Shown here piece after piece: positions 25,851 to 37,251 of a DNA stretch of 64,000 nucleotides; position 1 is the stretch's first letter, and the number at the start of each line of letters is the position of its first letter. The DNA is from Patagioenas fasciata. Lineage: Eukaryota; Chordata; Aves; Columbiformes; Columbidae. The position numbers and the translations under genes are program-made. The stretch lies in the NCBI RefSeq assembly GCF_037038585.1, contig NC_092525.1:21286867-21350866 (forward strand), in the 5' to 3' direction. Below the pieces are notes generated by a model that did no database searches, had not been told where the DNA came from, and saw only the letters and a program-made list of their open reading frames with translations.

Positions 25851-27234
25851 CCCAGAGTGCCCGTGCATCCGTGGGAGCTCCGGCAAGCAAAACGCAGACG
25901 CTCAAGGACTATTTTCAGAAAGGGATGAAAGCTTTTATGTGCCTCTTACTGGCTTACTTCAGAGATAAATTTCCATGAAAGCCTCTAATCCTGTTTAGGC
26001 ATTTTTTACAGAGTCGTCACACATCGCAAGTATTATTTTTTCTGGGATACAGTTGGTGCTTTCGCTGCTGCTTTCCATCGCTGCCCCTCCACAGCACCGG
26101 GCTCCCTGCTGCCCCAATATCCCCAGTGACCTTCCCTGCCCCCTGCTACTGGAGGAAATAGCAATTTTTTAATTGTTATTTTTATTTTTTTTACTGGCTA
26201 TTTATAGGCTCCTCATAGCTTCTATGTTTTATATGGATGTACATGTTTTATATGGATGTGTAAGTTTTATGGAGATGTATATGTTCTGTTTTTAATAAGA
26301 CCTTGACTGGGTGCCTGCACCCTGGTTTGGGTAAGTGGGGGGACACCAGACCCCACTTCCCGCCTGCTCTCTGCCACGGTGAGATGACATTGCCAGGGTC
26401 TGATGTCCAGCAGGCTCCTGAGGGGGATAAGTCTCTCTCCTGTTTTTTGGCTCAGTTTAATCAGGTGCCGCTAACTCCTGCAACACACAGCTGATGCTTC
26501 AGGACACCTTCAAGACAGGTGAATCACTGGGGGACCCCATTTTGAGGGGGAAGGTCTCCCTCTCCCTACAGACTCAATTGCTTCCATTTTCCTGGGGGAC
26601 AAGCTGTGTCCGAGGGAACAACCAGGGGAGCCCACAGAGAAGGGGGTGGCAAAGGTGAAGCCCCACGTGCACCCACATGTGCTGAGCAACACAGGGAGGT
26701 CTTGGCCTGAATACCCAACCCCAACACCTGCACAAGGAATGTGAGAGACACCCAGATCCAGAGCTCTCTGGAAGGAGTGCATATCTGCAGAAAGATTATT
26801 TTTTGCATTAAAAAAATATCCAGAAATAGCCAAAAACTTGCATCTTGTAGAGAAGAGACCTGATTCCCATCCAGTCACACAGGGGAGCTTCCAGCAGCAA
26901 TTCCTGCTGCTGCTGAGGGCAGTGGCACCCCCCGACTGTGTCTGTGTACAGGGAGGGGGTCCTATTTAGTGGAGGCGTAAGAAGAGATCAGAAAAGGCAA
27001 CAGAGAAGACCCCAACAAGGGGGAGAGGGCACGTAAATCCCCTGCTGGCCTCCAACCCCGGGGGAGTCGTGGAGCCCTGGGGCTGTGCTGGCAGAAGACA
27101 GGGTGACGCTGGGCCGGGGACCCTCCCGCACACCCCCTATGGCAGAGGCAAAATGGAAGAAGACGTCTTTTTTGCCCCCTATTTTTGGAGCAGCTGAGTG
27201 CAAACCGACCGCTTATTGCAGAAGGGCTTATTTG
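25851..27234. other. Intergenic, PCSK9 to tRNA-Gly
   Basis: No gene is supported. An AT-rich block at about 26160-26300 holds an imperfect tandem repeat of about 22 bp (26221-26290; repeated word TTTTATATGGATGT). The remainder is unique-looking sequence with short unconvincing frames. Confidence 0.6.
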
Positions 27235-27305
27235 TGCACCAGCCGGGAATCGAACCCGGGTCGCAAGAATGGGAATCTTGCATGATACCACTACACCACT
27301 GGTGC
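27235..27305 (-). tRNA. tRNA-Gly (CCC anticodon)
   Basis: Read on the minus strand this is a 71-nt tRNA. The seven-pair acceptor stem GCACCAG/CTGGTGC is fully paired, with discriminator A. It has A box GTGGTGTAGTGGTA, anticodon stem GCAAGA/TCTTGC with loop TTCCCAT (anticodon CCC, plus coordinates 27271-27273), and T arm CCGGG-TTCGATT-CCCGG with B box GGTTCGATTCC. No intron. The body matches vertebrate tRNA-Gly(CCC) as I remember it; only the acceptor stem has drifted, with compensating pairs. I see no clean T4 terminator directly after the 3' end. Confidence 0.95.
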
Positions 27306-29271
27306 GCTGCTATACCCACCCGCCGCGACCCATTCTCGTGCGGGCAGCGCGGGCAGCGTGCACCTGCTCTTCCCCTCCTGTGGAGGGGACAGTCCCGTTC
27401 GCGGGTGACCGCGACCGGCGTGTCCCGCGGACACGAGGCTCCCGCGGGAGCCGAGCGGGCGGCCGGGGCCCGGGGCTCTGCGGGGTTTAATGCGATGCAG
27501 GAATGTCCCGTTTCTCGCAATGTTTAACCGCGTTTCGGCGCGGGGGGAGCTGAACCCTCTGGTTGCAGCAGCCTCTGCGCAAGGACACATCGCTGAGGGG
27601 TGTGGGGATTCGAATCCAGCTGCACAATGGCATCCTGGAGGGAGAGAAGGCTTCAGCTCCCCCATCTCACCCCTCTGCCCTGCCCAAAGAAAATACTTTG
27701 GAAAATTAGTTTCTTTTGCCAAAAGTGGTAGTGAGTCCCAGGACGTGAGATGGGCAAAAGCTTCCAGGTCTCTACAGGGTTCTTTGTTCCCCACCTGCCT
27801 GAGGGCATCATTGGCCATAAACACCCCAAGTGCACAGCGTGCTGTCCTTGTCCCCGTGCTGCGGTTACACGAAGGTGAGCAAGGGCTGCAGTAACACCAG
27901 GACGGGTGTCACTGAGGCACAGAGCCCCCAGGTAGAGCCATTTCTTGCACCACCCTGGACTGCACAGGCAAAGCGCTCACTAGGTGCGAGGAACATCATT
28001 TCCAAGGCTCCCATGCTCCATCCCCCTCAGGTGCTGGAGGACAGACAGCTTTCCCTCCACTTTTGGGCTTGTCAGACTGCATAAATTTTCTGAAGAGCCT
28101 CTCTGCCAGTAGATATGTGCTCCCAAGCCTCCTTGGGCCATGCCAGGCACATGCAGCACTCAGTCTAGCTTTCCGAAAACAAGGTGAGGGACTCTCAGCA
28201 TCCCCATACTGTTGGATCTGCTGATGCTTTGAGTCCAATTCAGCTTCCCCAGGGAGGCTCAGCCATGCAGAGCCTACAGCCTTGAGCAGCCGAAGGGCAG
28301 GCAGAGGTCACAGCTCCTGCCAGCGCTACCATCTCTGCGTGTTGCAAACAGGCTGCTCGAAAGCCAGTGTGTTGCCCCTGTTGTGACAAACCAGCCTTAG
28401 CTCCATCCCTGTGACTTGAAACAAACACTTCTTATCCAGAGGGAGTTTGGTGACAGCAGTTGCTGGCATGCAAAGCCACCTACAGTGCCACAGCTGATGA
28501 CACCAACCCAGCTGAGAGAAGGTTGCCCAAAGCCACAACCTTGAGTGGCCTGAAAGCTGCAACATGCTCATTGTCCTCAGTGCCAGCTGGGCTTTCTCAC
28601 CCCATGCCAAGCCTGGCAAGCCCTCAGGAAGCCACAGCCATTCCCCTGTACCCATCAGTGCTGGAAGCTGCCCCTCGTGCAGGAGATGGGGTCTGCACAA
28701 TCTCTCCCTGCTATCACCCCCCTCCCGACCTGGAGAGCCTTTCCAGGGCAAAAACATCAAGGCTGGCTCCTGCAAGAGTTTCAGGATCTAATTTTAATTC
28801 CAGAGGAGCTTTGATAAGTGAGAAAAAGGCCTTGGAGACATACTTTCCTCATAAAGCCTACCTGGGGTGAATACATCTTTACCTACCTAAACACTGATCC
28901 TGTTTCAAGCAGCAAAGCTAATCTCTCCCCTTCCTAAGCACATTATTTAGCCCAGATCCTGCCCAGCCTGGCATTCACGCTCATCTGCACCCACACAAAG
29001 GGGTCAGTGAGAGGGTCCTTGTCCCCTCTGCTGCAGAAATTTGGGAGATGATGATGCTCCTCTTGGGTTTTGCAGGACAGCAGCCTCTGGTGCAGGTGGG
29101 GGAGGGAGTGCAAGGGGCACAGGATGGGACGGGGGAAGGGCAGGAACCTGGGTGCTCCTTCACACTGCAGGGACTTTTGGGGAGCAGCCCCAGCCTCTCC
29201 CTTCCAGGCTGTGATGTTTGTGTCCCCTCCACGAGATGGGTCCTTGTCAAGTGGTTCTTCTCTCCAGGAAA
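27306..29271. other. Intergenic, tRNA-Gly to the BSND 3' end
   Basis: The first 250 bases (27306-27560) are CpG-rich and lie upstream of the tRNA. The rest is unique-looking with no supported gene. TTTAAT at 28793-28798 reads ATTAAA on the minus strand and may be the BSND poly(A) signal, about 475 bases after its stop. Confidence 0.5.
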
Positions 29272-32200
29272 TCAGTTTTCAGGCTCAAAAAGGCAGTCAC
29301 TGTCCTCAGGGAGAGTGTCCGGCCCCTCTCGGAGACCATAATACAGGTCATCCTCCTCCCTGGTGCCTTTGCAGGGGGAGCTGGGGTTCTCTCCCCTGGC
29401 TGGAGAGCTGGTTGTGGTGCAGCCGGAGCGGGTGGTGTATGGTGGGGGACGACCTTGTGGCACGGGGCTGCTGGGCACGGAGCCCTCCAGCGATGGCGTG
29501 TCCATGTCCTCCAGGAGTGATGCCAGTGGTGCGGCCCCCGTGGCCGGCCTGGGGGCGCTGCGGGAACAGGGAGGGCTGAGAGGCAGCAGGCAGAGCTCAG
29601 CGTCACTCAGCCAGTGTCCCAGAGTCACCAGTCCCCTTGTTGGATGGCTTGGCCACCCCAGGAGGGCCCTGCCTCAACCCTCACTGCCTGCCTCTGTGGT
29701 TACAACCTGCCTGCTGGTCCCTCTCCTGCTCATGGGACAAAGTAGCTGCTGCCCTCGTACGCTGTGCCCACGTCCCGGGGAGAAAGCAAAGCGCCTCGTC
29801 CCAACTGGAGCTGTATTTTGGCAGGGGAGGTGTGTGGGTGCTTGTACCTCGAGGCTGCACCAGAGGCTCCCATCACCTGCAAAGTGCTTTTGGGATTTCC
29901 TGGACCAATGTGTGGTCATCACATGTGGCATTTGGCTTGAGGGACATGTACTGAGCATCTCATTTCTATCCAAGTCTGACCAGGAACTTGGGATTGATTC
30001 TGGTGAGGGACATTGTTTGTATTTGTAAAATGAAATAGAAGCAAAATCCAAATCGCAACCAAAGGTGATTCAGATTTCCTCCTGATTTCACCCTGCTAAA
30101 TATTTTGGTCCTGAGAGACCCTGTGGGCTGAGACACTTGTCCAGGCTCCAGGTCTGGGGGTCAGTGCTGTGGGAGCAGCAAAGACCCCTCTGCCTCCTCT
30201 CCCTCCCCCTTGCTTGGGGTCTGATGCCCCCAATTTCACCCGACATTCCCCAGTGCCACCCCAACCCTGCAAATCTCACGTACCAGCTGCCTGCCACCGT
30301 TTCCAGCAGAGGAGCCGTCTCTGGAGGGGGATCCCCAGCTCCCCCCTGCTCCCAATGAACCTCTGCTCTGGCCTGCACCATGGGCTGGGAGCAGCTGCGG
30401 GGTCTGGGCTGGGCTGTGGGGGCCGAGCCCACCGCCTGCTTCTGGATCTGCTCATAGGATGGCAGGCTCTTCTCATAGGTGCTGGCGGCCTCTTGGCTGG
30501 GGCAGGCTACAATCAAGCTGTGGGTGAAGGAGGAACAGGATGCTGAGCAGGACCCGGACCTGTGCAGAGCCAGGACATGCTTGGGGACACACAGATTCCA
30601 TCAGGTGCTTTAGAGGCCACTGAGGCCACACCACTACCCTCGCCAGCAACAGGGCCAGTGGATTCTTGAATCATAGAATCATTTTGGTTGGAAGAGACCC
30701 TCGAGATCACAGAGTCCAACCATAACGTAACATTGTCACTAAACCATGTCACTAAGAGGCATATCTACACATCTTTTAAACTCCTCCAGGGATGGTGATT
30801 CCACCACTGCCCTGGGCAGCCTGTTCCAATGCCTGACAACCCTTTCTGGAAAGAATTTTTTCCTAATATCCAATCTAAACCTCCCCTGGTGCAACTTGAG
30901 GCCATTTCCTCTCATCCTGTCACTTGTTACTTGGAAGCAGAACCTAACACCCTCCATGCTACAACCTCCTTTCAGGTAGTTGCAGACAGCAATAAGGTCT
31001 CCCCTCAGCCTCCTTTTCTCCAGGCTGAACCCCCCAGTTCCCTCAGCTGCTCCTCATCAGACTTGTGCTCCAGACCCCTCACCTTCATTGCCCTTCTGTC
31101 CTTGCAGGGGGATTCCTGCAGGGATGCAGTTGGATGCTCTGCACCCTCCAGCTTCGCTCCAGCCCTGGGGGGCTCAGCCAGCCCTTGTCCAACCCCCGTC
31201 CCCGCCTCTCCCCTTGGGCCCTGCTTGTCATTTTTTGCTGCAATATGTGTAGTTGTCCCTGGTGCCAGTGTGCTCAGACACTGCCCTTGTCCCCGGGGAC
31301 AGGCAGATAACCATGTGTACAGATAAAACACCTGCCAAAAGGCAACTGGCAGCTCACGGCACCGGGATCGGGAGCTGGGACCTACTGGGTGTCCTTCTCT
31401 GGCAGCATGAAGGGTTTGTGGTCCAGGAACCGCTCAGCTTCGAGGTCCACGGGGACAAACGTTATCTGTGGGGAAAAGAAACGCAGAGCCCAGGGGGATT
31501 CACTGGGCATCATGGGAACCCTCACCTGTTAGCAGTAAAAAGTCCAGGGTGTCCCTGCAGTTGAGTGTTTGGACTTTTCCTAGCAGATTTGAATGTCTTG
31601 CTTGGAAAGGGGTTTTATGGGGAAAATCAATAAGAGTTTGAATGAACCCAGCACTGCTTCACTCTCAGCACCTGAGAGTGAGGGTTCATGTGTGTCCATG
31701 AGCCATGGGGAGGTCCCAGGGCTCATGGTGCAAGTCAGTGGCCAGTGACAACCCCAAGGGTGCCCTGTCCTTGAGCCCTGAGCACAGTGACAAAGCCACA
31801 CCTCCCTCTCACTAGGCTGAGCTCAGCTTTGTGGGGAGCTGGGATCAACTTCACCCCAGTCCCAGGGGTCCCAGCTAGTCCCGGGGTCCCATGCACCACC
31901 CCACATTTTGGGGTGCAGCCAAGCTGTCAATGGACCGCCCTGCAGCACCAAGATCAGCCTCACAGCCGACCTCTCCTTGGAAAAAAGCTCTTTCTGCCAG
32001 CTCCGTGTCCCAGGGCAGGGACGCGTGGCCACCCTGCCGTGCCGGCAGTGCCTTCTGCCAAGGAGACCGGCAGGTCAGGGCTGTGCTCAGGGGCACCGGG
32101 CCTCTCCAAAATCTCCAAGGTCACAACAGCCCCTTCTTCTGAAGTCCTGGGAGCCCGCTGAGCGCCCGACCCCCACAGGTCCTAGGAAGGGGCTAGTTTG

Positions 32201-32711
32201 GGAGGGGATTTGCATGGGAGAGAAGAACACAAGCTGATTTTCTTGAGCTTATTCCCCTCTGCTTGCTTGAGAACAAAGCCCCAGTCTCAGGGAGGGGTGC
32301 AGCGGGGCGAGGGAGTGGGGTCGCATCCTGCAGACATCACTGGGGAGGTGTAGCAGAGCACGAGCCTCACAAACCAACACATCCCCCTCTGGATCGCCCC
32401 AGCCGGCTTTCCCATGGGATCTCCTGCTACCCCACCCCACAGATGAGGAAACTGAAGCACAGCCCATGGCTACATGTTCACAGTAGCTGAAGCCCCCCAA
32501 AATCAGCCCCCCGAGGTGGTGGGACAGACCCTACCTTGGGGTAACACTGGCACATGCTCCAGGTGATGCCAACGGCCACGAGCAGGACACCCAGGGTGCA
32601 GAAGGTGATGTAGATCTGGGGCTTTTCCACACTCATGATGAACATCCCCGTCATCACCAGGAAGAAACCCAGCATGATGAACCCATAGCGAAAGGTCTTC
32701 TCCTCGGGCAT
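29272..32711 (-). CDS. BSND: BSND, barttin, accessory subunit of CLC-K chloride channels (4 exons, 258 aa)
   Basis: Barttin is the two-helix beta subunit that brings CLC-K channels to the basolateral membrane in kidney and inner ear. Exons: 32535-32711, 31386-31465, 30284-30517, 29272-29557; phases fit and total 259 codons with the stop (human 320 aa). Exon 1 encodes 59 residues, the same length as human, beginning PEEKTFRYG and ending WSMCQCYPK. Arg8 and Gly10 (human Bartter IV positions) and the palmitoylated Cys54/Cys56 pair are kept. Exon 2 starts ITFVP, as in human. The tail has a [12 protein letters not shown] stretch (about 100-111), a PPPY motif, and the conserved acidic end EEDDLYYGL. 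The middle of the tail is shorter and diverged from mammals. Position 47 is Val, where human has Gly. Exon 2 ends CA/GTAGGT; read without splicing this would look like a TAG stop. Confidence 0.93.
30668..31100 (-). mobile_element. CR1 LINE 3' end in BSND intron 2
   Basis: The plus strand begins with the reverse complement of the CR1 terminus (AATCATAGAATCA), followed by CR1 words such as TTGGAAGAGACC on the plus strand. It is oriented like BSND. About 430 bp, 5'-truncated. Confidence 0.92.
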
Positions 32712-34326
32712 GGGTGCCAAGTTGTAGAGGCAAGGGAGGAGAAAAGATGCTGGGGAAGCCCGTGAAGCCTGTTTCCGTGCGGCTGCTGCCTGCTGAGCAC
32801 ACCCTAGGGTACAGCAAGGAGTGGTTTCTGTCTCGGGAGGCTGCCAGGGGCTGAGGATCAGCTGCAAGTTGAGCCTGGTCCTGCCCAGGGCTGAGCTAGC
32901 CAGTTTTTAACGGGTTTGTAATGAATGCAAACACCCACCCGCTGTTCACACTCCAGTGAAGCCGCCTGGCACGTGTCCGCATAACCTTCCCTGCAGGCAC
33001 CGGCGGTCGGACCCCATGTCTGGGATGAGGAGGAAGAGGAGGACACAGTGGCAGAGACAGGAACACAGGGAGACAGGGGCACGGGGAGTGGCTGGTCCCG
33101 ACAGGGCTGTCCGAGTCCTGGCTGGGGGCTGGAGCTGGACTCAACCATAAATCAGAGCTGCAGAGCCCCAAATGAGGGGGATGTCAGGGTGCAGCATGTT
33201 TGCAAGGGCTGCACGGCTGCAGCAGGGGAGGAGTGAGCACTCCAGAGTCTTTTTGGAGGCTGGTGGGTTGGGAATAGCTACCACCTCGCTCCACCTGGGT
33301 GCTGGGGACTCATCAGTGGGGCTGCAACTGGGCTGCGAAGGAGGGCTGAAGCTGGGGAAGGATGGAGCAAGGTTGGTCCACCCGGGGGGAGCAAGGACAG
33401 AGCCTCCATGTGCCCTGTGTTTGGTAAGATGGAGCCGGGTTGTCAAAAGGTGTCCCCTTCCCACCACGCGTCTGATAGCCAGACAGCAGCGGCTTTAATT
33501 AGCCTTCATTCTGTTCCCTTGCTTGCCTTCCCACACGGGAGCACAGATACCTGACTTACGAAAAATTATTTATTATATTACAAACAATATGTTACATTTG
33601 GCTGTGGCTCTGCAGCCATTCTTCAGCCCCACAGGTCTGCAGCCCCTTATTTCAATGGGATGGAGCAACCAGCAGCAGCCCCTGATGCTGTCAGCCTTTC
33701 CCCTGGGCAAGGCTGCAAACCTTGGTAGTGGTCAGGGAGGGGGCTGTGCCACTCAGGGTGTCTTTTTATAGGATGCTGCCTGAAAAGCCAAGTGCACTTG
33801 GGTGCCCTGAGCACACGCGTGAGCCGCTGGGCATCTCTAAACCAAACAAAGTGAGGCGTGGGATGTCGGTATGCGGGGAAAGCAAGGTGGAAGGGATGGA
33901 GATGTGACTGGAAGGGGCATTGAAGAGGAAGAGGAGCAAACAGGCTGGCACAGGGCTATTTTTTCTCTGGCCCAGTTCCTCGTTCTTTTCTGCTATTTTT
34001 GTTATTGAGCTCTTGCTTTGAGTGGGCAGCCCTCTGGCCTGATCTGAGCTTCCCAGGGTGGGTCAGAGCAGGGAATGCAAAGCATCTGTAAGAAGCAGCA
34101 GTTTTATTAAAAATATGAAGGCTTTCAAACATGCCAGTTACCCCCGACGCTCCGAACACATCGACCACAGGACCCACAATCCCGACAGCCCCGGAGTGAT
34201 CGCTGGGAAAGAGAGACGGACCCCCTCCTCCTTTCCCCTCTCACCCCCAGCAAAGGAGGGGGCTCAGTTTAAAGCTGAGGGACCAGACAGCCACCCGCAG
34301 AGTCCCAGCCCCATGCCAGCACCAGC
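32712..34326. other. BSND upstream region and TMEM61 3' flank
   Basis: TTTATT at 34103-34108 reads AATAAA on the minus strand, 219 bases after the TMEM61 stop, and is the likely TMEM61 poly(A) signal. The BSND promoter should lie just above 32711, but I see no convincing TATA box or CpG island. No further gene is supported. Confidence 0.55.
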
Positions 34327-37251
34327 TCAGACACCCCGGATGCTGATGTTTTCATAGCTGGGGGGAGGCGTTGCCTGCGGCTCCCCAGGGTGCTGGGTCT
34401 CCAGCCAGGACGGGCTGGGGCGAAACAAGGCGCTGTCGGAGGAGCTGCGCCGGTGGCTGCCCTGCCAGCTCTCATCCTCCTCCAGGTAGTGGTACAGGGG
34501 CGGCGTGAGCTCCTCCTTCCTCCCTGGGGGCTGGACATATGTTGGGACACCTTGGGCAGGTCTGCAGGTCAGGGCTTCTTCATAGGTGGGGATGGCACTG
34601 GAGTCCCAGGTGCTGCAAGGGAAGAAGAAGAAACCCAGCAGCACACCCTGTCAGCTGGAGCATCCCAGCACCTAACAACTGGAGCATCCCCGTGCCCTGT
34701 CAACCAGAGCATCCCATCACGCATCAACCCCATCAGCTGGAGCATCCCAGAGCACGGTGGACACATGAGTGCTGGCAACGGCACATGGGCAGGTTTTGCA
34801 TGCCCAGAGTCAGGGGAAGACCATGTCATCTGCTTCCCAGTACCAGGAGGGTGGGAAGCCATGTAGGAGGATGGGCACCATCCATCAGACCTTGCGACAG
34901 GCAACATTGTCCAGTTCCCACTGACTTCATTATCCCCTCACCCAAGAAGAGGATGGGCAGCCTGGCAAGAACCTCTGGTGTTTAGAGCTATAACACAACT
35001 GCAGGTGTGGCTGATGGCAAAGCAGCAGAGGTGCTGGCTCTTGAGACCTCTGCCCCTTCATTCTGCACCATGCTGCTGCCCACAGGCAGGAGAGCATCTT
35101 CACCCTCATCACCTGCCAAGTCCCAGAGTCACCCCTGAAGCCCTGCAGCTGCTGGCCAGCTGTGTGAGAGGTTTTGCACAAACAGGCGAGAGCCAGGTGT
35201 CCTGGTTCAATGCGGTCACACCCCACCCTCATGCCTGATGGAGCCCTTCGCACACCAGCCAAGCCTCGTGCCACCTCCAGCAGTGCTTTGTTGAGCAAAC
35301 ATCATTTGTGTACAGGGAAAACCTCTGCTCAACCTTTGCACAGCGCATGGCCCTGCTGGGCACCCTACAAAATGGTGCAGCACCAAATACAGAGAGGCTT
35401 TGAAAGCAATACCCCCTCCACTTGCTTTTGTAGCTGAAAACCCAGCACAGCATGCTCAGGGAGGCTGTGGGTGTTGGAGGGGCACAGCTGGTCCCAAGGG
35501 AACACTGTGATGCTCTGCAGGGATGTCTCCTTCACAAACCCAGCAGCATTCAGTCCCTGACCTATCGCCAAGACCATCTGCGCCCTCGTTTTTGCTGAAC
35601 AGCTTTGGCTTGCAAAGGGATGCTGCCCTGGAATTACGGAGAGGGGGATTTCTCCCAGCACAGGATGCTTTGCTGTGTGAACACCAGCACATTTGGGGCT
35701 GGAGGAGCTGCTGCAGCACCAGCAATGCCAGGGTGATGCCTTCCCATCCAGGAGGATGCTCGAGGAGGGGACATTTCCTGCAGGGGACACAGCAAAGCTC
35801 TCCGCAGGAGGAGGAAATCCCCCAGACTACCCAGACCAGCCCACAATCTCATCCCCAGATATTCAAATGGGCACTGAAACCCCTGGAGAACCAGGAACGT
35901 GCCTCCCGCACTAACTGAATTTTTATGGTTTTATGTTCTTAAGAGTTTCTTTTAGTGCTGCTTTTCCCCAGAGCCTGATTTATGCTGGAGCTAAGGTCTT
36001 TGCTGTGACCCCATAAAACAGCACTGGGAAGGGCCGGCTGGCTTGGCTTCCACAGCAGTCTCTTGAAAAAAAAGCCCTTTTGATAAAAAAATTTTTAAAT
36101 CAAGAAGTGGAAATAGTCTCAGGCCACACAGGAAGAATATGAAGACCCAACAAGTAGCAGTAGTGTCTGGGGACTCAAGAGGTTTTCCCACACCTCAAAA
36201 CAGGCTTTGTAAAGAGACCCTTCCACGTGCACTCCCCTCTCAATGCCAATCTGAGGATTATTTTCCTTCTTTTTTTCTTTTAAGTCCCTTTTAACATAGA
36301 TGTTGCTTCCATTAAAGATGCCACAAACCCCATCGTCCTTACAGAGCGCTGCAGGCCTGTGGCACCTGGAAGGCTTTCAACAGCTGGAGGTCTGGATGAC
36401 CTCCCCTGCCCCCAAACCCAGGCACTCTGCCAGAAAACCAGTGCGGTCTTTTGCTTGGTGGCTCTGCTAAGGACATGTCTGCCTTGACCAGTGATGGCCC
36501 CGCAAGGCAAAGAGAGCTGGCTGCGGCTGAGAAAGCCATGGGAGCAGACAGTGAGCACCCTTGACTTATAGAATCATAGAACAGTTTGGGTTGAAAGGGA
36601 CCTTCAAAGCTCACCTGGTCCAAACCCCCTGCCATGAGCAGGGACATCTCCACCCAGATCAGGTTGCTCAGAGCCCCGTTCAGCCTGGACTGGGATGTCT
36701 CCAGGGATGGGGCATCCACCACCTCTCTGGGCAGCCTGGGACAGGGTTTCAGCACTCTCTGTGTAAAAAATTTCTTCCTCATGTCCAGCCTGAATCTGCC
36801 CTCCTTTAATTTAAAACCATCACCTCTTGTCCTGTCACAACAGGCCCTGCTAGAAGACTTCTTCCCACCCAAGCGTCGTGAAGCAACAAGGCACCCACCT
36901 GCAGTTCCACTTCTCTGGAGGCTCTGCGGTGAAGTACTGCAGGTCCCCAGGGAAATGGTACTGGTAGCGGCGGGACACCACCCTTGCATTGGCTTTCACA
37001 GACCAGAGGAGCCCAAAGAGGAGGAGGATGCCGCCGATGCCACAGCAGAAGAAGCTGGCTGAGCGGAGCAAGGTGCTGGAGGAGGAGCTGGGAACCACCT
37101 CGGCTTCCCGGGGCGGCAGGAGGGGAGTCCCACCACCGGCAGGGCTGCCCACCTCTCCGTCACTCCACCAGGCAAAGCACAGTGTCCCTGTCACCAGCAG
37201 CACGGCCCCGGTGATGGTCACACCATAGCGGAAAGAGGCAGCTGCCATCAT
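34327..37251 (-). CDS. TMEM61: TMEM61, transmembrane protein 61 (2 coding exons, 212 aa)
   Basis: Function not established. Coding exons 36899-37251 and 34327-34612 are joined GT-AG and give 213 codons with the stop (human 210 aa). Helix 1 is about residues 9-29 (including GTLCFAWWS, as in human), followed by a Gly/Pro/Ser-rich loop. Helix 2 is about residues 66-86 (SFFCCGIGG, GLLWSVKA). The tail has IPTYEEA (125-131) and ends with PPPSYENIS, both conserved in human. Such PxY/PPxSY motifs can bind WW-domain proteins, which is inference here. Two ATGs stand in tandem at the start; I give the first. An acceptor (pyrimidine tract then TAG) directly upstream of the ATG suggests a 5' non-coding exon, probably in the CpG island at 39.6 kb. 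The imperfect tandem repeat 34655-34755 (GGAGCATCCC units) lies in the intron. Confidence 0.92.
36566..36853 (-). mobile_element. CR1 LINE 3' end in the TMEM61 intron
   Basis: Reverse-complement CR1 tail: the terminus ATAGAATCATAGAACAG lies at the low-coordinate end, followed by the family's conserved blocks. It is in the sense direction of TMEM61, and its 5'-truncated end is only about 45 bases from the splice donor of coding exon 1. Confidence 0.93.

Noticed and set aside
27603-27625. B-box-like palindrome GGATTCGAATCC suggesting a second tRNA or SINE
   Set aside because: No A box, stems or cloverleaf can be drawn around it.
31383-31388. Apparent TAG stop in BSND exon 2
   Set aside because: The bases are the donor CA/GTAGGT; joining to 30517 restores a family-like reading (SLPSYEQIQ).
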